64,000 nucleotides of DNA from Ochrobactrum sp. BTU1 (GTDB taxonomy: Bacteria; Pseudomonadota; Alphaproteobacteria; Rhizobiales; Rhizobiaceae): positions 1,461,501 through 1,525,500 of the forward strand of contig CP076355.1 of the NCBI GenBank assembly GCA_018798825.1. Direction: 5' to 3'. The translations under genes were made by a program, and so were the position numbers. Positions 45,155-53,108 of this stretch are shown piece after piece; position 1 is the first letter of the stretch; each line of letters starts with the position of its first letter. The notes beneath the pieces are model-generated. The model saw nothing but the letters and a program-made list of their open reading frames with translations, did not search any database and had not been told where the DNA came from.

Positions 45155-46122
45155 ACCGCTAGCATCCGCTCGACAGCGCGGCGTGCAGGTTCAGCAATCG
45201 TGGGATCAATCGTGACTTCATGGCGATTGTTTTCCAGCGCATCACGTATATTGCCGAGCGTGATCCGCTTCATATGAGGACAGAGATTGCAGGGCCGGAT
45301 AAATTCAACATCTGGATGGTCGACAGCCACATTGTCACTCATGGAGCATTCGGTCAGAAGCACTACGCGTTGCGGCTTTTTTTCACCGACAAAGTCCGAC
45401 ATTACAGCCGTCGAACCAGCAAAATCAGCAGCCTCGACCACCTCAGGTGGGCATTCCGGATGTGCCAACACCATCACGCCGGGATGGCTTTCACGCAGTT
45501 CTCGGATATCGTCTGGCGTGAAGCGTTCATGCACCTCACAATGGCCATGCCAAGCTAGAATTTCAACATTGGTTTCACGCGCAATATTCTGTGCAAGATA
45601 CTCATCAGGGATCATTAGCACGCGCGGCACGCCAAGCGACTCGACGATCTTTTTTGCATTCCCCGACGTGCAGCAGATATCGGATGCAGCCTTAACAGCT
45701 GCTGATGTGTTGACATAGGTGATGATTGGCACCCCTGGATGTGCCTCACGTAAAAGCGCAACATCCTCCGGTGTAATGGAATCTGCCAGTGAGCATCCAG
45801 CACCCATATCCGGGATCAGAACAGTCTTTTTGGGATTGAGCAGCTTGGCTGTCTCCGCCATGAAATGCACGCCTGCCAGCACGATCACATCGGCTTCAAC
45901 ATCAATCGCCTTGCGGGCAAGAGCCAGACTATCGCCGACAATATCGGCCACGCAATGGAAGATTTCCGGCGTCTGATAATTATGCGCGAGAATAACGGCA
46001 TTGCGTTTGCGCTTAAGTTCAAGGATGGCCGCAACATCTTCTTCAAAACGCATCCATTCGACCCTGGGCAGGACCGACGCGACGCGATCATAAAGTTTTG
46101 AAACAGAAACAAACTCGTTCAT
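45151..46122 (-). CDS. nadA: Quinolinate synthase
   Basis: A 323-residue [4Fe-4S] enzyme condensing iminoaspartate with dihydroxyacetone phosphate. Cluster cysteines are in [18 protein letters not shown] and [11 protein letters not shown]. First gene of the nadABC operon, preceded by two perfect palindromic operators. Confidence 0.96.
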   Translation of the reverse strand: MNEFVSVSKLYDRVASVLPRVEWMRFEEDVAAILELKRKRNAVILAHNYQTPEIFHCVADIVGDSLALARKAIDVEADVIVLAGVHFMAETAKLLNPKKTVLIPDMGAGCSLADSITPEDVALLREAHPGVPIITYVNTSAAVKAASDICCTSGNAKKIVESLGVPRVLMIPDEYLAQNIARETNVEILAWHGHCEVHERFTPDDIRELRESHPGVMVLAHPECPPEVVEAADFAGSTAVMSDFVGEKKPQRVVLLTECSMSDNVAVDHPDVEFIRPCNLCPHMKRITLGNIRDALENNRHEVTIDPTIAEPARRAVERMLAV

Positions 46123-46172
46123 GGCGGCCTCCCGAGCAGCGCATAAGCTCCAACACAGCGGAACTATCTGTT

Positions 46173-46189
46173 ATACTCAATGTGAGTAT
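46173..46189. promoter_or_regulatory. NadQ operator 1 upstream of nadA
   Basis: ATACTC-AATGT-GAGTAT, a perfect 6+6 palindrome 51 bp before the nadA start. Confidence 0.8.
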
Positions 46190-46206
46190 TTTATAGATCC
46201 GAAGTT

Positions 46207-46223
46207 ATACTCGATTCGAGTAT
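46207..46223. promoter_or_regulatory. NadQ operator 2 upstream of nadA
   Basis: ATACTC-GATTC-GAGTAT, identical half-sites and spacing to operator 1; the centres are 34 bp apart (about three helical turns), which favours cooperative binding on one DNA face. Confidence 0.8.
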
Positions 46224-46227
46224 ATTG

Positions 46228-47139
46228 TCAATCACGCGAGAGAGGGAGCTTAGTTCCTGCAACATGGCGCTCAGAAAGTGCACGTTCCTCGACAATCGAA
46301 TAGCGGAAACGGAAGAGTTTGGCCGGGCGACCTCCAGTCTCGCTATCGCTTTCGCCAGTCTCTTCGACAAGGTCCTGCTGTTCGATCAGGCGACGGAAAT
46401 TCTGTTTATGCAGTCGCAATCCGGCGAGAGCTTCCACAGTACGCTGAAGCTGCAGAAGCGTGAAATTATCGGGCATAAGTTCGAATACGACAGGGCGATA
46501 TTTGATCTTGGCACGCAACCGCGCGATAGCGGTTGCAAGAATCCGCCTGTGATCAGCGAACATATGCCTTCCGTTTTCCTCATCGCCTTTTTCAGCTTCG
46601 CTGACGAGGCCCGCTTCATACAGAAGCTCATAGCGCTGAAGCACCAGATCTTCGTTCCAGCGCTCGCCATTAAGCCCGAAAGAAAAACCTATTCGCCGCA
46701 AGCGCTGTGCCGTCAGTTCCGCAGAAGCAGCCAGATGCGCCCAGACGCGAAGACCATTGCTCAGATGCCCGACTATCTCAGGCACACCCTGCCGATGGTC
46801 CTCCCATGGCAGATAATCATACCAGCCTCGCCAGCTGGCCTGATGAGACGTCGCATCACCTTCACGCACCAGCCCAAGATAACTGATTGAAATTGTCCGC
46901 TCGCCAAGCTTGTGACGGTCACGATCAGCAAAAGTATAAAGCTGCTCAAGATAGCCCACCGGGTGAGCGGTTTCCGCTTGCACCCAGGCACGCAGGCCTG
47001 ACTGCAACGAACGATGCTCAGTCTCAAATGGCCCGGACGGCAGAGCCTGCCCTTGACGCACCGTCATAACGCGTGGCTGCTCACCCGTGACGGCACTTAA
47101 AACGGCGATCAACTCGGTATGGGCAATATCGTCCGTCAA
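46228..47139 (-). CDS. nadQ: NAD biosynthesis regulator NadQ
   Basis: A 303-residue protein of the alphaproteobacterial NAD-regulator family (COG4111-like, related to NrtR). It combines a NUDIX-like sensor region (about 15-200; GYLEQLYTFADRDRH, ISYLGLVR) with a C-terminal winged helix (FTLLQLQRTVEALAGLRLHKQNFRRLI and GGRPAKLFRF). It should repress nadABC when NAD-related metabolites are plentiful, binding the two ATACTC/GAGTAT operators just downstream. The start is TTG at 47139 with only a poor ribosome site, so it is uncertain. Confidence 0.88.
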   Translation of the reverse strand: MTDDIAHTELIAVLSAVTGEQPRVMTVRQGQALPSGPFETEHRSLQSGLRAWVQAETAHPVGYLEQLYTFADRDRHKLGERTISISYLGLVREGDATSHQASWRGWYDYLPWEDHRQGVPEIVGHLSNGLRVWAHLAASAELTAQRLRRIGFSFGLNGERWNEDLVLQRYELLYEAGLVSEAEKGDEENGRHMFADHRRILATAIARLRAKIKYRPVVFELMPDNFTLLQLQRTVEALAGLRLHKQNFRRLIEQQDLVEETGESDSETGGRPAKLFRFRYSIVEERALSERHVAGTKLPLSRD

Positions 47140-47593
47140 CGCAGCAGCTTCTTTCTCAACTCAACGCCCGACGGCGTACAAATCCATATGAAACGGTTGT
47201 GCGTTGGATAATACATAAAATCAATTCAAAAACTTGCCGTGCACCAAGGCTTCCCGCCAGAAAAGCGCCGCCCGGCTCCCGATACGAAAAGTCAGGTGTA
47301 TCGATCGAAATCGCGGGTCGCAAAAGTCGCTCTTAGAGACCACCGCACTCGAAATGCGGCGTGGGGGTAACTCCACCGTGGGTTCGAATCCCACGACTAT
47401 CTCAACAAAAAACTTAAAATCTGATGTTCGTCATTTGGAAAGGCATGTTTGCCCACCTTATAGACGGGATTATTCTCTCAAATTGATACAGCCATAGTTG
47501 TACTTTTGGGTGAAAATAATTGTTTGATTTTATATATTTAGATTTCGATATTTAATTTCGAATCAACGCCAATGTAAATAGAAAGAAATAATA
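47140..47593. other. Junction between core genome and accessory island
   Basis: A 454-bp region with no supported protein gene. It contains the tRNA-Ser-like sequence described separately. Base composition falls sharply to AT-rich after about 47405, marking the likely left edge of the island. Confidence 0.5.
47315..47404 (+). tRNA. tRNA-Ser(CGA)-like sequence with degenerate 5' half
   Basis: The anticodon arm CCGCA-CTCGAAA-TGCGG (anticodon CGA, Ser), a long class II variable arm (about 47360-47377) and a T-arm GTGGG-TTCGAAT-CCCAC are perfect. The D-arm is not normal, the acceptor halves (AAAAGTC versus GACTATC) pair only partly, and no CCA is encoded (TCA instead). Probably a tRNA remnant or att-site fragment beside the integrase gene rather than a working tRNA. 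Confidence 0.5.
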
Positions 47594-48913
47594 ATGAAGA
47601 AGACTAAAGTCCCAATCAAGGGACTATACTGTAGGAATGGTATTTTTTATTATCGTAAGGTTGTTCCTTTAAGACTAAGAAAACCTGGTTTTCCTTCAGA
47701 AATCATACTATCGTTGAATACACGTGACGAATCTATAGCTCTGTCTCAGTATACGAGGGCGAAAGCAGCAGCTGAAGATGATTTGAAAGCCATGAAAGAC
47801 GAAGATTATGTTCCTTCGGATACGAACACATTTTCCCAGTCTCAAATACGCGCCAAAGCACAAGGTCGTGAACTTCGAGATATCGAAGAACTTGTCAATA
47901 ATCGAATTGCAGTGAGAGAAGCAGCGCGCGCGCTAAAGTCAAAAAAATATGTAAACAAAGGGATCGTAAAAAGCTTTCTATGTAGAAATGATGATGAAAC
48001 AAGAATTTTAGACCTTCCTAGGATTTACGCACACGCTCACCGGCATGAATTGAAATCAGATAACACTCGCGAATATAGTAGGGTTATTGATCCTCTTAAT
48101 AATGCATGTAAAAAAATTACAGAGTACTTGGGTGAAAATAAAAAAGTAAAAGATTTGAATAAAAAAGATGCAAAATCATTTCATGAGCACCTAAAAGATA
48201 AAATATTAAATGGACAAACAACCCCGAATACCGCTTCAAAATATATGAAACATCTTCGCGTTTTATTAAATGAATATTACTTGGAAAAGGATTTGGATGT
48301 AAAATGCGTATTTTCAAAATTAAGCTTCAAGAAAGAGGACAAAAAAAGATTAGCAATGAATATAGATTACATAGATAGCGAGTGGATTGGGAAAAAAGCG
48401 CTCGATAAAATGAATGGTGATATAAGAAACATTCTATACGCAATGATTGACACTGGGTGCAACTTCAAAGAGCTGTGTGGATTAGACCCCAATACAGATA
48501 TTCGTCTGAATCACGAAACCCCTCATATTATTCTACGAGATAACAAATATCGCAAACTAAAGACTCCTTATCGAGAGCGAAGAATTCCGCTCGTGGGTCT
48601 TGCACTTGAAGCTTTCAAGAATTGCCCGATGGGGTTTGCCCGTTATCGTACGGCAAACGGCCCAACCAATGCATCTGCTGCGATCAACAAGTTTCTTAAA
48701 GAGAATAATCTCTTTGAGTATGACGGACAAACTGCTTACAGCATCCGCCACTGTTTTAAGGATCGCATGAGAGAGCATAGCGTACCGGGGGAAATTCAGG
48801 ACTATATCATGGGACACAAATCCCCGGGCATGGGCACGAACTACGGTAATGGGTACACGTTGAAAAAGCTGCGTGAAACGCTTGAGCCATTAACTGAGGA
48901 TATTAGAACCTGA
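47594..48913 (+). CDS. Tyrosine recombinase/phage-type integrase
   Basis: A 439-residue integrase with an N-terminal arm-binding/SAM-like region and a C-terminal catalytic domain. Box II reads AYSIRHCFKDRM (ArgII present) and the end reads MGHKSPGMGTNYGNG with the His and nucleophilic Tyr present. At the ArgI position the usual TGxRxxE is TGCNFKEL, with Asn in place of Arg. Strongly AT-rich and unlike the core in codon use. It is placed to have integrated the island at the tRNA-like site just upstream. Confidence 0.87.
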   Translation: MKKTKVPIKGLYCRNGIFYYRKVVPLRLRKPGFPSEIILSLNTRDESIALSQYTRAKAAAEDDLKAMKDEDYVPSDTNTFSQSQIRAKAQGRELRDIEELVNNRIAVREAARALKSKKYVNKGIVKSFLCRNDDETRILDLPRIYAHAHRHELKSDNTREYSRVIDPLNNACKKITEYLGENKKVKDLNKKDAKSFHEHLKDKILNGQTTPNTASKYMKHLRVLLNEYYLEKDLDVKCVFSKLSFKKEDKKRLAMNIDYIDSEWIGKKALDKMNGDIRNILYAMIDTGCNFKELCGLDPNTDIRLNHETPHIILRDNKYRKLKTPYRERRIPLVGLALEAFKNCPMGFARYRTANGPTNASAAINKFLKENNLFEYDGQTAYSIRHCFKDRMREHSVPGEIQDYIMGHKSPGMGTNYGNGYTLKKLRETLEPLTEDIRT

Positions 48914-48977
48914 TTGAGTGTGAAGTGCGAAATGTTTGAGCGCAAACCCTAATTAATAATCTTACTGGTTCAAATCA

Positions 48978-49008
48978 GAAGTCTGCCTTCTTATCCAAGT
49001 CAGACTTC
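48978..49008. repeat. Inverted repeat after the integrase gene
   Basis: GAAGTCTG (48978-48985) and CAGACTTC (49001-49008) are perfect inverted repeats with a 15-bp spacer. No T-tract follows, so it may be an integrase or excisionase binding site rather than a terminator. Confidence 0.4.
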
Positions 49009-49067
49009 GAATTAACAAACAAACTTCGAAAGATGAATTATAATTTGTAAAGAAAGAAATATTTAAA

Positions 49068-49214
49068 TTGATTACGACGAAAGAATACATTGATGATTTA
49101 AAATTCCTCGGAAATATGGCTAACAAATTTGGTTTAGATATTGAGTTGGATTTCATTATTGATGCTTATGAAAAGGCCAATAAGGAGATCAATCGAATAC
49201 CGTGGGAGAATTAA
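49068..49214 (+). CDS. Small hypothetical protein
   Basis: A 48-residue ORF (TTG start, MITTKEYIDDLKFLGN...), acidic and helical-looking, between the integrase and the HUH Rep-like gene on the same strand. The codon pattern is protein-like (mostly AT-ending third positions, as in its neighbours). No strong ribosome site; an internal ATG would give about 32 residues. Family unknown; may be an excisionase-like or regulatory peptide. Confidence 0.4.
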   Translation: MITTKEYIDDLKFLGNMANKFGLDIELDFIIDAYEKANKEINRIPWEN

Positions 49215-49281
49215 TTTTCTATATTAGTATATGTTTACAGATAAGGCCATTTTTACAAAATGGGGAGAAAGAAATTAAAAA

Positions 49282-49902
49282 TTGAGTTTTTATTATAGGC
49301 GTCATTCGAGCGTATCAATTAACGTTCGAAGTGCATTATATCTATTGCGATCTATAGATTATGCAAAACACGATGGAAGAAGTTTAAATTATTTTGTTAC
49401 GATAAATTTTGATCTAAGACATACTGATTTAACTGCTCAACAAATATTTAGTAAGATTAATAGAGCTAAAAACAGATGGTTACAATCATATTATAAGAAA
49501 AATGGATTGGATCATAAACCGCCATGTGCAGCATGGGTTTTCGAAATGCCTCAATTAAATGAGCATGTGCACTGGTTGATAAATCTCGAACCAAATTTGA
49601 TTGAAATATTTGAAAAAAAGCTCGTTCGATGGTTACAGCGCTATCAAAGATTTGTTGGACCAAGAACCATCAAAATTGAAGACGTAAACCCGCACACCGT
49701 CAAAAACATTGGGAATTACATGGTTAAAGGCGTCGATCCACGCTTTGCCAGTTTTCTTCACCTACAAAATCGTATTTGTCATCAGGGAATTGTACGCGGA
49801 CAGCGATGTCGCTCGTCTCAAAGTATTGGTGTCACAGCAAGGAAAAGAGCGGGTTTCAATGCTTCATTACAGCGGAATGAGTCGGGAAGAAAAATTCCCT
49901 GA
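49282..49902 (+). CDS. HUH-type Rep-like protein, likely truncated by frameshift
   Basis: A 206-residue protein with an HUH motif (EHVHWLI, near residues 93-99) and a later tyrosine in NIGNYMVKGVDP (Tyr near 148), the order found in rolling-circle replication initiators and related nicking enzymes. The segment HQGIVRGQRCRSSQS follows. Its stop comes right after a five-A run (49890-49894); deleting one A would join it to the next frame, adding about 78 residues. The start codon is TTG at 49282. Probably the replication or mobilisation protein of the integrated element. Confidence 0.6.
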   Translation: MSFYYRRHSSVSINVRSALYLLRSIDYAKHDGRSLNYFVTINFDLRHTDLTAQQIFSKINRAKNRWLQSYYKKNGLDHKPPCAAWVFEMPQLNEHVHWLINLEPNLIEIFEKKLVRWLQRYQRFVGPRTIKIEDVNPHTVKNIGNYMVKGVDPRFASFLHLQNRICHQGIVRGQRCRSSQSIGVTARKRAGFNASLQRNESGRKIP

Positions 49903-50134
49903 ACTTGCTGCCAGCTACCCAAAGCCTAAAAACTGGTCAAAAGCAGAAGTGATCCCGCAAGTTCTAACAGATCGAGCGTTTCCGAAAATGTCCACATATC
50001 TTCGTTTAATGCGACAAAAGCATAAAAGACGTGCGCAAAGATCAACGAACCAACGCAGATCGTATTCATCTAGAAAGTCTTTGATTGCTCGCCAATTGGG
50101 CTACGGCTTCAATTCGGTTTCCAACCGCCTTTGA
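49895..50134 (+). pseudogene. Out-of-frame C-terminal continuation of the HUH Rep-like protein
   Basis: In the frame reached by removing one A from the 49890-49894 run, the protein continues FPELAASYPKPKNWSKAE, then a basic tail (RLMRQKHKRRAQRS) to a stop at 50132-50134. The codon pattern stays protein-like and the tail resembles a nucleic-acid-binding C-terminus. Alternatively a separate gene could start at ATG 49859 (91 residues). Confidence 0.45.
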
Positions 50135-50152
50135 CAACACAGTAAAAATGCT

Positions 50153-50169
50153 CCGGGATAATTTCCCGG
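50153..50169 (+). terminator. Hairpin after the HUH Rep-like gene
   Basis: CCGGGA, loop TAATT, TCCCGG, followed by CGCACTTTCTTT; a modest terminator. Confidence 0.5.
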
Positions 50170-50248
50170 CGCACTTTCTTTAGGCTGCAATAAAAATTAC
50201 GATTATAAATCTGTTTAGCAGACTTATTTCAATAATTTTACTACATAA

Positions 50249-52135
50249 TTAGTCAACTGGGAATTCTTCTTCAATCCATTTAAATATACATTCGAAAGAT
50301 TTCTCAGTTTCCTCAAATACTTTTTTGTCATTCAATCTTAATTGCTCCATGAAGAAAATTGGATAATCTCTTTTGTCAATATTTCCCTTTTGAAGCCAAG
50401 ACTTGATTGAATCATTTACGTCACTCTCATAAATGCTTTCGAAAGATTTACCTATGAAATTTTCCGATATATCTCCTAGAGTTACAATTTCTTGATCAGA
50501 TAGAAAGTAATCTCGTATATATCTCTTTTTTGCGTCTACGCCCGCCTTATCACCATCTAGCAAAATACGGAAATCTACGCCCCATCCTCTGAAGAGACTA
50601 ATCAAAGGCGCGATGCTATCTGCACCGTTGGCCGGAAAAATCTTTGGTATCTTTTTACTCGGGTAACGACTCCTAAAGTAGACTAGTGGATAAAAGTCAT
50701 TTTTGCCCTCTACTATTAGTGCCCTAGAAGAAGCCACTAAAGGACTGAATGAAACCTCTAGCGCATCTAAAACCGGTTGAAAATATGTTGTTTGAGATGG
50801 TCGCTTTCCTACGAAAGTACGATAATGTGTGGCTTTGATGTCCGTTTTTTTTATATCAAACGCATCTAACTCAACATCACTTTCATAGTTCGTAGCCTTA
50901 TTCTCAATAATATATGCCTTCTCCAACCAAAGCGGGTTAATCATGTAATGAGAGTGTGTAGAATATATTATTCCGGTGTTTTCATTAGCTATACGTGCGA
51001 AGCTTTCCAAAAGCTTTATTTGAGCTTTTGAATGCAAGTTGGCTGCTGGCTCATCGAATAGAAACAGAGTGGCGCTGGCTTCTTTTCTGTTTCTTCTGAA
51101 TTCGGTAAATAATAGAAAAGAGAAGAACCATCGAAATCCAAGTGATCTTTCCGATAAACTGAATTTCGATTGCCCGTCTAAAATTGAAAGTTCCAAGTAT
51201 GGTGAAAAATCCTTATTTGCGTCTAACTGAAAGTCTATCTGAACTCGCTTATTTGCAATATTATGCCCCAGAATTTGATTCCAAGAACCGAATATTACGC
51301 GTCCAATTTCATGAGATGCTTTTTGAAGCACGGCTTCTATTTGCTTTCTTTCATCGCGCTGGAAAAAAGCGGTTAAAAACCCATTAGTAATTGGGTTCTC
51401 ATCGCGTATTTTGTCAATGCGATCGAGAATGTGCTTCTGTATGTCTAACCCTTCCCCTTGGCTATCCAGAACGTCTTGAATAACCTGCTTGTAGTAAGCA
51501 TTAAGTTCCGCGTCATCACCTCTGAGATAGATTCGATCAGGAAAATCAAATAGAAACGTTGGGAAGTAAACAATTTTTGGCATCCTTCTTTTTAAATATT
51601 CTATGCAGGCCTGCCAGACAACTCTTTCTTCTACAGGTGTATCATCAAGAGCGTTATATGTTTTAAACTTTTTTGCTTTCGGAGTTTTCAAATTAAACTT
51701 AATAGACCAGAGAGCGGTTGAGCTAACGTAGTTTGAGTCTTCAAATTTATTGCTGCGTTCAACAGTAAAATTTCTAGATATTGTATTTTTATCCAATACT
51801 AAATTTTGTTTTTCTAGAATTTCCAATGCTAAGCGATCAATATCGTTATCATCTATTTCTACAGATGCCTTAACTACAACATTTCCAGTAAAGGCAGCTT
51901 TCCTGTCTTTCGGTATAAAATCTTTTGGATCAGACCTTTTACTAACAGTACCAACTAGGCCTGTTATTCCCTTATCTTCCGTGACAAAATTAGAAATAGC
52001 TTCCAGTATCGTAGTCTTTCCACTCTCATTTAAACCTACAAGAGTAACGATGCTTCCCGGCACGTCATCTTGAAGACGAATGGTCGTGTTAGAAATTCCC
52101 TTGAAATTTTCGATAGTGAATTTGGTAATTTTCAT
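50249..52135 (-). CDS. OLD family ATP-dependent endonuclease (AAA ATPase + TOPRIM)
   Basis: A 628-residue protein. The N-terminal SMC/RecF-like ATPase has Walker A GLNESGKTT (34-42), an ABC-type signature-like SLSERSLGFRWF and Walker B TLFLFDEPAANLH. The C-terminal TOPRIM nuclease has IVEGKNDFYPL and LLDGDKAGVDA. OLD and GajA proteins of this layout act in antiphage defence; solo OLD genes also exist. No UvrD-like helicase partner is adjacent, so it is not an obvious Gabija. The start at 52135 is chosen from the conserved MKITKFTIENFKG; MGHEMK at 52144 is possible. Confidence 0.85.
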   Translation of the reverse strand: MKITKFTIENFKGISNTTIRLQDDVPGSIVTLVGLNESGKTTILEAISNFVTEDKGITGLVGTVSKRSDPKDFIPKDRKAAFTGNVVVKASVEIDDNDIDRLALEILEKQNLVLDKNTISRNFTVERSNKFEDSNYVSSTALWSIKFNLKTPKAKKFKTYNALDDTPVEERVVWQACIEYLKRRMPKIVYFPTFLFDFPDRIYLRGDDAELNAYYKQVIQDVLDSQGEGLDIQKHILDRIDKIRDENPITNGFLTAFFQRDERKQIEAVLQKASHEIGRVIFGSWNQILGHNIANKRVQIDFQLDANKDFSPYLELSILDGQSKFSLSERSLGFRWFFSFLLFTEFRRNRKEASATLFLFDEPAANLHSKAQIKLLESFARIANENTGIIYSTHSHYMINPLWLEKAYIIENKATNYESDVELDAFDIKKTDIKATHYRTFVGKRPSQTTYFQPVLDALEVSFSPLVASSRALIVEGKNDFYPLVYFRSRYPSKKIPKIFPANGADSIAPLISLFRGWGVDFRILLDGDKAGVDAKKRYIRDYFLSDQEIVTLGDISENFIGKSFESIYESDVNDSIKSWLQKGNIDKRDYPIFFMEQLRLNDKKVFEETEKSFECIFKWIEEEFPVD

Positions 52136-52265
52136 TTCATGCCCCATATGAATTGATTTCAAAAATGGCACATAACTACTCTCTGAAATAGAGTAACAAT
52201 TACATTTCACACGTTAAAAGCGCTTTCCTTGATCCGATTTAGTTTATCTAAATGACAAAAGCCCA

Positions 52266-52871
52266 CTAGCGGTGCTTGAGTTTTGAAAGTGTCGAACGGC
52301 TACAGCCTGTGGCCAATATAATGCTGCTCCAACTTTGGCCACTCTCGAGCATTTTCCGCAGCGCTGCATTCCGAGCAGTATTTTCCGGTCTGCCTTTATA
52401 CTTTCCGTCAGCCTTCGCTTTAGCGATACCTTGTTTCTGCCGCCGTCTACGATCATCATAATCTTTTCGTGCGATAGCGGCGATCATGTCCAAAAGCATA
52501 CTGTTTATCGCCTCAAACATCCGAAGCGTAAACTCATCCGTATCATCGGAAGCCATTGACCATGAAGTAGGAAGATCGAGCGCCACAACCCGGATTTGTT
52601 TTATTCTAATCTCTGCCTTCAGCTTTTCCCAATCGGCTGAGTTTAAGCGGCTCAACCGATCAACCTGTTCAATAAGTAGGATATCGCCGGGCTGACTGTC
52701 AGAAAGTAGACGGAACAGTTCCGGTCGATCAAGCGAAGCTCCACTTTCATTTTCCACATAGAAAGCCGCGATCTTCAAACCACGCTCTTTGCCAAACTCA
52801 ATCAGATCGTCTTTCGCGCGACTAGCATCTTGATCCTTGGTAGAAGCTCTTAGATAGGCACGTAAAAACAT
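52266..52871 (-). CDS. Serine recombinase (resolvase/invertase family)
   Basis: A 201-residue small serine recombinase. The nucleophile is the Ser in YLRASTKDQDA near residue 9, with ESGASLDRPELFRLLSDSQPGD, QVDRLSRLNSADW and a C-terminal HTH (SGQSWSSIILATGCSRSTLSKL). The start at 52871 follows GAGTGG. It lies directly upstream of the OLD gene on the same strand, and its start overlaps an inverted repeat that may be its binding or crossover site. Confidence 0.9.
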   Translation of the reverse strand: MFLRAYLRASTKDQDASRAKDDLIEFGKERGLKIAAFYVENESGASLDRPELFRLLSDSQPGDILLIEQVDRLSRLNSADWEKLKAEIRIKQIRVVALDLPTSWSMASDDTDEFTLRMFEAINSMLLDMIAAIARKDYDDRRRRQKQGIAKAKADGKYKGRPENTARNAALRKMLESGQSWSSIILATGCSRSTLSKLKHR

Positions 52872-52904
52872 AGAACCACTCAAAAGTTCGTTTTAAGTGG
52901 TTCT
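52872..52904. repeat. Inverted repeat at the recombinase start
   Basis: AGAACCACT (52872-52880) and AGTGGTTCT (52896-52904) with a 15-bp spacer, directly upstream of the recombinase start codon. Suited to be a res-type recombination site or an autoregulatory operator. Confidence 0.5.
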
Positions 52905-53108
52905 TTTATATTCAGTTCTTTTTGGGTTGTAAATTGAATTTATCGAACCAGCATTAGACGGGTTCGCTTGAGGTATACCTAAAGCTTGCAGCAAATTTCT
53001 TATCCCCGATCACCGCGATCTTGTGAAAAAGCTTATCTCCACAACATTTTTCCTAAAATCGCTATTCTTCGAGCCTCACGGGGCTATAGTATTAAATAAA
53101 CTCCATCA

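Noticed and set aside
47315..47404. Calling the tRNA-Ser-like sequence a normal tRNA gene
   Set aside because: The D-arm and acceptor stem do not form properly and no CCA is present; kept only as tRNA-like.
50249..52883. A complete Gabija system (GajA plus GajB)
   Set aside because: The neighbouring gene is a serine recombinase, not a UvrD-like helicase.
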